This document shows positions 1-5,132 of a DNA stretch of 5,132 nt, piece by piece. Numbering within the stretch: the stretch's first letter is position 1; every line of letters starts with the position of its first letter. This DNA comes from Xanthobacteraceae bacterium (lineage in GTDB: Bacteria; Pseudomonadota; Alphaproteobacteria; Rhizobiales; Xanthobacteraceae): positions 1 to 5,132 of the forward strand of contig JAICQA010000210.1 of NCBI GenBank assembly GCA_025929595.1, given 5' to 3'. The notes beneath the pieces were generated by a model. The model was not told the origin of the DNA. It did not search any database and saw only the letters and a list, made by a program, of their open reading frames with translations. A program made the position numbers and the translations under genes.

Positions 1-1542
1 ATGCACGAGCACGGCCATAATCAACCGGATCTCCCCATCACCCGCCTCAACGTTCAGATGATGGCGCCCGACGGCACGCCGCCGCCCGACGCGCCGGAAT
101 GGATCTGGGAATACGACCATCCCTATGTGCACGGCTGGTTCGCGCCGACCAATCGCGAATATGACGCCGACAACCTGGAGATCGAAGGCGAGCTGCCGGC
201 CGACCTCTACGGCGCCTATGTGATGAACGGCCCGTCGCAGCGCTTCGCGCCCGCCAACCGCTATCACTACTACGACGGCGACGCGATGCTGCGCGCGATC
301 TACTTCCGCGACGGCACCGCCTCCTTCCGCCAGCGCTGGATTCGCAACGAGGCGTTCGTCGTCGAGGACATCGCCGGCAAGGCGATCTGGCCCGGCATCG
401 CCGGCCCGTACAATTTCAAGCTGCCCGGCTCGCCGCTCAAGGACGTCTCCAACACCGACGTCATCTTCTACGCCGGCAAGCTGCTGTCGCTCTGGCACAT
501 GGCCGGCGACTCCTATGACATCGACCCGCTGACGCTCGAGACCCGCGGCAAGGAAAAATTCGGCGGCGCCCTCAAGCACTCGCTGTCGGCGCACTCCAAG
601 GTCGATCCCGCAACGGGCGAGCTGTTCTTCTTCACCTACGGCAACGAGCCGCCCTACATGCGCTACGGCGTGGCGAGCGCCGACGGCAAGCTGCTGCACG
701 ACATTCCGATCGACATTCCCGGACCGCGCGCGCCGCACGATCTCGGTCTCACCGAGAATTATGCGATCCTGCACGACCTGCCATTCTTCCACGACGCCGA
801 CGTGCTGCGGAAGCATGGCAAATGGGTCATGGGCTTCCACCGCGACATGCCGGCGCGTTTCGGCGTGATCCCGCGCCGCGGCGAGAGCCACGAGGTGCGC
901 TGGTTCGAAGCCGAGCCCTGCTACATCCTGCATCTCGTGAACTGCTGGGAGGAAGGCGACTGGGTGCATCAGGTCGGCTGCCGCCAGGCCGATCCGGCCT
1001 ATGTGCGCGACTCCAAGGACGGCCCCCTCTCCTCCATGATGGCGCAGCGCCGCCGCATGCACGTGCTCTATCGCTGGTCCTTCAACATGAAGACCGGCGA
1101 AGTCCGCGAAGGCATGATGGACGAGCTCAATGCCGAGTTTCCGACCATCAACGGCAACTATCTCGGCCACAAGACGCGCATCGCCTTCAATCAGGTCATT
1201 CCGCTGCCGGTCGCCGGCCACACGGAAGGCCAGTGCCAGACCTTCGATGGCCTGATCCGCTACGACATGGACTCCGGCACCATGCAGCGCTGGGACTACG
1301 GCAAGGGCGTTTACGGCAATGAAGCGCCGGTTGCGCCGGTGCGCGGCGCGACGAAGGAAAGCCCCGAGGAAAAGGCCTACGTCGTCACCTTCACGACCGA
1401 CACGAACGACTGGAGCTCGGCCTGCCTCGTCTTCCACGCCGGTGACATCAGCCGCGGCCCGATCGCGCGCGTGAAAATTCCGCACCGGATCACGGCCGGC
1501 TTCCACACCACCTGGGTGCCGGGCGAACAGATCTACCGCTAA
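1..1542 (+). CDS. Carotenoid oxygenase family protein (RPE65 / lignostilbene dioxygenase-like non-heme iron dioxygenase)
   Basis: The 513-residue product belongs to the carotenoid cleavage oxygenase family, soluble seven-bladed propeller enzymes that use Fe(II) and O2 to split a conjugated C=C bond into two carbonyl products. The four iron-ligand histidines appear in family context: H198 (SAHSK, followed by VDPATGE), H246 (PHDLGLTENYAI), H311 (LHLVNCWE) and H502 (GFHTTW). The N-terminal signature ELPADLYGAYVMNGP followed by YYDGDAM is at about residues 64-95. Second-shell glutamates seem to be E379 (EFPTING) and E441 (GNEAPVAP), but where a third Glu is usual the protein has H166 (LWHMAGD). 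No signal peptide is evident. The length fits bacterial members (about 480-510 residues). The ATG is the first base of the window, so its ribosome binding site cannot be seen and an upstream start cannot be excluded. Substrate is unknown: apocarotenoid, stilbene and isoeugenol-like compounds are all possible. A CoA-transferase gene follows 12 bp downstream, suggesting a catabolic role. Family assignment is very secure, substrate is not. Confidence 0.93.
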   Translation: MHEHGHNQPDLPITRLNVQMMAPDGTPPPDAPEWIWEYDHPYVHGWFAPTNREYDADNLEIEGELPADLYGAYVMNGPSQRFAPANRYHYYDGDAMLRAIYFRDGTASFRQRWIRNEAFVVEDIAGKAIWPGIAGPYNFKLPGSPLKDVSNTDVIFYAGKLLSLWHMAGDSYDIDPLTLETRGKEKFGGALKHSLSAHSKVDPATGELFFFTYGNEPPYMRYGVASADGKLLHDIPIDIPGPRAPHDLGLTENYAILHDLPFFHDADVLRKHGKWVMGFHRDMPARFGVIPRRGESHEVRWFEAEPCYILHLVNCWEEGDWVHQVGCRQADPAYVRDSKDGPLSSMMAQRRRMHVLYRWSFNMKTGEVREGMMDELNAEFPTINGNYLGHKTRIAFNQVIPLPVAGHTEGQCQTFDGLIRYDMDSGTMQRWDYGKGVYGNEAPVAPVRGATKESPEEKAYVVTFTTDTNDWSSACLVFHAGDISRGPIARVKIPHRITAGFHTTWVPGEQIYR

Positions 1543-1554
1543 GCTGCGGCCGGC

Positions 1555-2787
1555 ATGAGCGCAAACACGAACGACTCCCCCGGCGGCGCGCCGCCGGGGC
1601 GGCGGCCGTTGACCGGCATTCGCGTTGTCGATTTCGGCCAGTTCGTCGCCGGCCCGCTCGCCGCCGCGCTGCTGGCCGACTTCGGCGCCGATGTGATCCG
1701 CGTCGAACGCCCCGACGGCGGCGCCGACCGCCACGTGCAGCCCATAGGCGCCGACGCGCCCGGCGGCGCCGTCTATCTCCAGCTCAATCGCAACAAGCGT
1801 GCGCTCGCGCTCGACCCGTTCGACGATCGCGCGCGCGATATCGTGGACCGGCTGATCCGTCATGCCGACGTGATTGTCGTGAACGCGCCGGAAGCGACCC
1901 GCGACGCAATGGGGCTGTCCTGGGAGCGCGTCGCGACGCTCAATCCGCGCCTCATTCTGGCGACATGCACCGCTTTCGGCGGCGGCCCGCTCGGCAATGC
2001 GCCGGGCTTCGACGGCATCGGACAGGCCATGTCCGGCGCCCTGCACATGACGGGCAAGGATGGCGAACCGCGCAAGGCCTACGCTCATTATGTCGACCAT
2101 CAGACCGCGACGCTCTCCGCCTTCGGCGTGATGCTGGCGCTGCGCGAGCGCGAGCAGACCGGCCGCGGCCAGCATGTTGAAACTTCGCTGCTGCGCAGCG
2201 CGCTCCTGACCATGGCGGCCAATCTCATCGAGGAAGACGTGCTGCAAGTCGGACGTGCCGGAATCGGCAACCGCGCGCACCTCGCCGGCCCCGCCGACGT
2301 GTTCCGGACGCTCGACGGCCATGTCCTGTTGCAGGTTGTTGGCGACAGCATGTTCCGGCGCTGCGCTCGCCTTCTCCAGCGGCCCGAATGGATCGACGAT
2401 CCGCGCTTTACCTCCGACGAGGAGCGCGGCACCCACGGCGCGATTCTCAGCGAAGCCGTCGCGGCCTGGTGCGCGAACCGCTCCACCGAGGAATGTATCG
2501 CGATTTTGCGCGCCGCCGGCCTCCCCGCCGCGCCGGTGCTCGCTCCGCGCGAGACGCTGCGCCATCCCGACCTTCAGGCCGGCGAATTCTGGAGCCGTGT
2601 CGCATCCGGCAACGGCCCGGCCGTCCTGCTCGCCGCGCCGCCGGTCGTGCTTTCCGCTTCGCCCGGTGCTATCGAACGCGGCGCGCCCGCACTCGGCGAG
2701 CACAGTCTGGAAATCCTCGACGAGCTCGGACTCGACCCGCAAACCGCGCAAGCCCTGAGAGAAGCCGGTGTCGTCAAAACCGCGTAA
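1555..2787 (+). CDS. CaiB/BaiF family (class III) CoA-transferase
   Basis: The 410-residue cytoplasmic product matches family III CoA-transferases, which move CoA between carboxylic acids through enzyme-bound acyl intermediates on an aspartate. Family landmarks run in order: LTGIRVVDFGQFVAGP (19-34), GADVIRVERP (44-53), NRNKRALALD (78-87), GFDGIGQAMSG (151-161), the likely catalytic D181 in YVDHQTA, then LREREQTGRGQHVETSLL ending at 213, and DDPRF in the C-terminal half. Length is normal for the family. The gene lies 12 bp after the oxygenase stop, in the same frame and separated by a TAA. No Shine-Dalgarno sequence precedes the ATG, and a 22-bp palindrome covers codons 8-15. Homology starts only around residue 18, so a shorter form starting at the in-frame TTG at 1609 is a real alternative. 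The 3' end overlaps the regulator gene by 20 bp. A plausible role is to activate an acid derived from the oxygenase reaction, but donor and acceptor are not predictable. Confidence 0.93.
   Translation: MSANTNDSPGGAPPGRRPLTGIRVVDFGQFVAGPLAAALLADFGADVIRVERPDGGADRHVQPIGADAPGGAVYLQLNRNKRALALDPFDDRARDIVDRLIRHADVIVVNAPEATRDAMGLSWERVATLNPRLILATCTAFGGGPLGNAPGFDGIGQAMSGALHMTGKDGEPRKAYAHYVDHQTATLSAFGVMLALREREQTGRGQHVETSLLRSALLTMAANLIEEDVLQVGRAGIGNRAHLAGPADVFRTLDGHVLLQVVGDSMFRRCARLLQRPEWIDDPRFTSDEERGTHGAILSEAVAAWCANRSTEECIAILRAAGLPAAPVLAPRETLRHPDLQAGEFWSRVASGNGPAVLLAAPPVVLSASPGAIERGAPALGEHSLEILDELGLDPQTAQALREAGVVKTA
1578..1599. repeat. Perfect 22-bp GC-only palindrome at the start of the CoA-transferase gene
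   Basis: The left arm ccccggcggcg (1578-1588) is exactly complementary to the right arm (1589-1599), with no spacer and GGCGCGCC at the centre. In mRNA it could fold as a 9-bp all-GC stem with a GCGC tetraloop, starting 23 nt after the A of the ATG. It encodes a Pro/Gly-rich stretch (SPGGAPPG) upstream of the conserved domain. It may be a chance product of a GC-rich linker, or it may dampen translation. Confidence 0.6.
2757..2764 (+). promoter_or_regulatory. Probable ribosome binding site for the GTG-started regulator gene
   Basis: A purine run, GAGAGAAG, lies just upstream of the GTG at 2768, inside the end of the CoA-transferase gene. An in-frame TGA at 2756-2758 rules out any start further upstream. 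The next candidates (TTG 2855, ATG 2858) would cut into the first helix of the winged-helix domain. This supports GTG 2768 as the start and suggests translational coupling with the upstream gene. The match to the consensus is only partial. Confidence 0.45.
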
Positions 2788-3802
2788 AAGTGATTCCGGG
2801 CGCAAGCCGCCGCGCAAAAGCGGCAAGGCGGACGACCTTATTCCCGCCAGCTCGTTGATGCGGGCGGTCAACGTCGTCGGCGACGTGTGGACCGTCCTGA
2901 TCCTGAAGGAGGCGTTTCTTCAGGTGCATCGCTTTCAGGAACTGCACGAGCGGCTGCATATCCCGCGCCAGACGCTGATGCTCCGCCTCGCCTCGCTCGC
3001 CGACAATCAGATTCTGTACCGCAAGCCCGTGCGCCATCGCGCGCTCCTGCACGAGTACCGGCTGACGCCGAAGGGCCTCGACCTTTACGACTTCATCCTC
3101 GCGGTCTGGGTATGGCACCGGCGCTGGGATTCCGATTCGAAATTTCTGCCTGGCCATCTTGTGCATCGGCTCTGCGGCCGTCCCCTCATTCCGCGCTATG
3201 CATGCCGCTCGTGCGCCCGCGACGTGCGCCGGGAGGATGTCACGACAATTGAAGGCGACGGCAGCGGCTTCGACCCCCGTCCGCCGGCCCGCCTGTCGCG
3301 GCAGAATGACATTGCATTCGCGCGTCCCTTCGCTCGCGAGGCGGCCAGCTACCCGGCGGCATCGATCATCGGCGACCGCTGGAGCAACCTCGTTCTCCAC
3401 GCGATTTATGAGGGAACGCGCAATTTCTTTTCGATCAAGGAAGAACTGAAAATCTCATCGAACATCCTTGCCTCGCGCCTGAAAAAGCTGGTCGCGCTCG
3501 AAATCCTCGAAGCGGACCCGCAGGGACGGCGTATTGAGTATCGCGTGACGCCGCGCGGCGAAGACTTTTATCCAATGCTGTCGAGCCTGGTCGCCTGGGG
3601 CAATCGCTGGCTGGCCGGCGCCAAAGGCCCGCCGCAAATCATGCTGCACGATTGCGGGCAGGTCCTCGATCCGCGCTACGTCTGCGCGCATTGCAACGCA
3701 GTGATCCGTGCGTGGGACGTGATCGCCCCCGGGACTGCAGAATCATCGGATGTTGCGCGTTCGCCTTCGTCGAAGGCCGAGAAGGCCGAAGCCCCCGGCT
3801 GA
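2768..3802 (+). CDS. Tandem HxlR-type winged-helix transcriptional regulator with two Cys/His (putative zinc) segments
   Basis: The 344-residue product is a DNA-binding regulator made of two homologous halves. Each half has an HxlR/MarR-like winged helix. Domain 1 is at about 29-120, with GDVWTVLIL, recognition helix IPRQTLMLRLASLADNQIL (65-83) and wing EYRLTPKGLDLY. Domain 2 is at about 196-283, with GDRWSNLVL, ISSNILASRLKKLVALEIL (229-247) and wing EYRVTPRGEDFY. Each is followed by a Cys/His segment of the same pattern, H-x(1,2)-CG-x(2)-L-x-PRY-x-C-x(2)-C ending in an R-x(2)-DV motif: H133, C136, C146, C149 and H294, C296, C306, C309. These probably bind zinc. Typical HxlR proteins are single-domain (about 100-150 residues) and often carry a redox-sensing Cys before the first helix. 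Neither half has one. The N-terminus is a Lys/Arg-rich tail and the C-terminus is low complexity (SKAEKAEAPG). The GTG start overlaps the CoA-transferase gene by 20 bp, so it probably regulates its own operon (inference). Family call is firm, target and ligand unknown. Confidence 0.88.
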   Translation: MSSKPRKSDSGRKPPRKSGKADDLIPASSLMRAVNVVGDVWTVLILKEAFLQVHRFQELHERLHIPRQTLMLRLASLADNQILYRKPVRHRALLHEYRLTPKGLDLYDFILAVWVWHRRWDSDSKFLPGHLVHRLCGRPLIPRYACRSCARDVRREDVTTIEGDGSGFDPRPPARLSRQNDIAFARPFAREAASYPAASIIGDRWSNLVLHAIYEGTRNFFSIKEELKISSNILASRLKKLVALEILEADPQGRRIEYRVTPRGEDFYPMLSSLVAWGNRWLAGAKGPPQIMLHDCGQVLDPRYVCAHCNAVIRAWDVIAPGTAESSDVARSPSSKAEKAEAPG

Positions 3803-3822
3803 ATGCCGCAAGGCAGCCTTCG
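3763..3822. repeat. Cluster of direct and inverted GAAGGC/GCCTTC repeats at the convergent gene junction
   Basis: An inverted repeat, gccttcg-t-cgaaggc, occupies 3763-3777. The 9-mer gaaggccga is tandemly repeated at 3772-3780 and 3781-3789 (encoding part of the KAEKAE tail of the regulator). A further gccttcg lies at 3816-3822, in the 26-bp gap between the converging stop codons. The complementary copies allow alternative hairpins on transcripts from both sides. There is no T-tract, so this is at best a weak candidate for a bidirectional terminator. Confidence 0.3.
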
Positions 3823-3828
3823 CCGCCT

Positions 3829-5132
3829 TTATTCCTGAAAGGCTTCTTCGCGGGTTTTTCGGAATTGCGGCAAGACGATCAGCGCCACCACGCACACCGC
3901 CATGAGCAGCAGCGCCGCCGAGATCGGGCGCTCGAGGAACACCATCGGATCGCCGCGCGACAGCACGAGGGAGCGGCGCAGGTTCTCTTCCATCAGCGGG
4001 CCGAGAATAAAGCCGAGCACTAGCGGTGCGGGTTCGCAGCCGAGCTTGTAGAGGAGATATCCGAAGGCCGCGAACACCGCCATGATGACGAGCTGCTCGA
4101 CATTCGTGTTGATGCTGTAAACGCCGATGATGCAGAACATCAGGATCGCGGGGTAAAGCAGCCGATAGGGTACGGACAAGAGCTTCACCCACACACCGAT
4201 CAGCGGCAGATTGAGCACGAGCAGCATCAGGTTGCCGATCCACATGCTGGCGACCATGCCCCAAAAAAGCGTCGGCTCCTTGGTCATCACGGCAGCACCC
4301 GGCTCGATGCCCTGAATGATCATCGCGCCCATCATCAGCGCCATGACCGCGTTCGACGGCAGGCCAAGGGTCAGCAGCGGAATGAAGGAGGTCTGCGCAC
4401 CGGCATTGTTCGCTGCCTCCGGGCCCGCGACGCCCTCGATCGCCCCCTTGCCGAAGCGCGACGGATCCTTCGCAACCTTCTTCTCGACCGTATAGGCCGC
4501 AAACGCCGCCAGCACCGCGCCGCCGCCGGGCAGAATGCCGAGGATCGAGCCAAGTCCGGTGCCGCGCAGCACCGGCCGCCACGAGTCGCGAAAGTCCTGC
4601 TTGCTCGGCCACACGTCGCGGAAACGCGTCGCGATCGGCGCGCGCGGCAGCTCGTGCCCTTCGAGATTTCGGATGATCTCGACCACACCGAACATACCGA
4701 TCACGAGCGGCAGGAAGCTGATGCCCTCCCAGATCGCGGTGAGGCCGAAGGTGTAGCGCAGGACACCCGAGTTGATATCCGTGCCGACGAGGCCGAACAG
4801 CAAACCCACCAGCACCATGGCGACGGCTTTGATCACCGAGCCATGCGCCAGCACCACCGCTGTGGTGAGCCCGAGCACCATGAGCGAGAAATAATCGGGC
4901 GAATTGAACTGCTGTGCGAAGGAGGCGAGCAGCGGGCCGAAAGCCGCGATGAAGACGGTGCCGACGCAGCCGGCGAAGAACGAGCCGAGCGCGGCGACGG
5001 CGAGCGCCGGTCCGGCGCGCCCCTGCCGCGCCATCTGGTGGCCGTCGATGCAGGACACAAACGACGCCGCTTCGCCGGGGATGTTCACCAGAATCGAGGT
5101 CGTCGAGCCGCCATACTGCGCGCCGTAAGAGA
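3829..5132 (-). CDS. tctA: TctA family tripartite tricarboxylate transporter permease, large membrane subunit (5' end outside window)
   Basis: This is the C-terminal 433 residues of the large polytopic inner-membrane subunit of a TctABC-type importer. In this family TctA works with a small membrane protein (TctB) and a periplasmic binding protein (TctC) to import carboxylates. The visible part begins with the TctA signature YGAQYGGSTTSIL, then NIPGEAAS and DGHQMARQGRAGPALA. The second family hallmark is GILPGGGAVLAAFAAYTVEKK, followed by GPEAANNAGAQ and PLLTLGLPSN (about residues 198-260 from the first visible residue). It has many hydrophobic segments and a last one near the C-terminus (ISAALLLMAVCVVALIVLP). 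The GTG at 5088-5086 could be mistaken for a start, but it is the Val inside SILVNIPGE and the frame stays open to the window edge. Full-length TctA is about 500 residues, so roughly 65-75 are missing. tctA is often last in its operon, so tctB and tctC would be expected to the right. The substrate is unknown, and the symbol reflects family rather than citrate specificity. Confidence 0.93.
   Translation of the reverse strand, partial: SYGAQYGGSTTSILVNIPGEAASFVSCIDGHQMARQGRAGPALAVAALGSFFAGCVGTVFIAAFGPLLASFAQQFNSPDYFSLMVLGLTTAVVLAHGSVIKAVAMVLVGLLFGLVGTDINSGVLRYTFGLTAIWEGISFLPLVIGMFGVVEIIRNLEGHELPRAPIATRFRDVWPSKQDFRDSWRPVLRGTGLGSILGILPGGGAVLAAFAAYTVEKKVAKDPSRFGKGAIEGVAGPEAANNAGAQTSFIPLLTLGLPSNAVMALMMGAMIIQGIEPGAAVMTKEPTLFWGMVASMWIGNLMLLVLNLPLIGVWVKLLSVPYRLLYPAILMFCIIGVYSINTNVEQLVIMAVFAAFGYLLYKLGCEPAPLVLGFILGPLMEENLRRSLVLSRGDPMVFLERPISAALLLMAVCVVALIVLPQFRKTREEAFQE

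Noticed and set aside
822..1322. 166-codon open frame on the + strand inside the oxygenase gene
   Set aside because: It is an out-of-frame shadow with an Arg/Pro/His-rich translation and lies entirely within a gene with all four iron ligands in the main frame.
1540..1554. Oxygenase and CoA-transferase genes share a frame and are separated by one TAA and four codons, hinting at read-through fusion
   Set aside because: Sharing a frame has a one in three chance. TAA followed by G is not a known read-through context, and the two protein families are not known to me as fusions.
2100..2486. Antisense and alternate-frame open frames over the CoA-transferase gene (also 1860-2075, 2255-2758, 2388-2858)
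   Set aside because: All lie inside or largely over conserved coding sequence of the CoA-transferase or regulator and have low-complexity Arg/Ser/Pro/Ala-rich translations.
2858..2860. ATG at 2858 as the start of the regulator
   Set aside because: It would trim the first helix of the winged-helix domain, no Shine-Dalgarno precedes it, and the GTG at 2768 has a purine-rich stretch upstream.
2774..3400. 208-codon open frame on the - strand opposite the regulator gene
   Set aside because: It overlaps the well-supported winged-helix gene, shows no recognisable domain, and is the kind of antisense frame expected in GC-rich coding DNA.
3743..4612. 289-codon open frame on the - strand overlapping the permease gene and the end of the regulator gene
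   Set aside because: It is a shifted frame of the clearly conserved TctA gene. Its translation is Arg/Ala/Gly-rich without membrane segments or motifs.

Overview
The window looks like a chromosomal segment of a GC-rich proteobacterium, most likely an alphaproteobacterium of the Rhizobiales/Bradyrhizobium type. This is inferred from strong G/C preference at third codon positions, tightly packed genes, and the pairing of a CaiB/BaiF-type CoA-transferase with a TctA-type (tripartite tricarboxylate transporter) permease. Nothing in the sequence fixes the genus. No RNA genes, IS elements, CRISPR arrays or phage genes were seen.

Layout: three genes run on the + strand in what looks like one transcription unit. 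They are a carotenoid-oxygenase-family non-heme iron dioxygenase (1-1542), a CaiB/BaiF family CoA-transferase (1555-2787), and a duplicated HxlR-type winged-helix regulator with two Cys/His (probably zinc-binding) segments (2768-3802). The gap between the first two is 12 bp. The second and third overlap by 20 bp, which suggests translational coupling. Converging from the right edge on the - strand, 26 bp away, is the 3' part of a tctA-like permease gene (3829-5132). Its N-terminal coding region lies outside the window. There is no intergenic stretch longer than 26 bp, so the promoters of both units lie outside the window.

Working model (inference): the dioxygenase cleaves a conjugated C=C bond in an apocarotenoid, stilbene or phenylpropenoid-like substrate. 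The CoA-transferase would activate a resulting carboxylic acid as its CoA thioester. The regulator would control the unit. The converging permease would be the large membrane subunit of a TctABC-type carboxylate importer. No substrate can be named from sequence alone.

The points most worth a second look are: the regulator built as two complete copies of winged helix plus Cys/His segment; the apparent loss of one of three second-shell glutamates in the oxygenase (His166); a perfect 22-bp palindrome directly after the CoA-transferase start codon, which also lacks a Shine-Dalgarno sequence; and repeated complementary motifs at the convergent gene junction.
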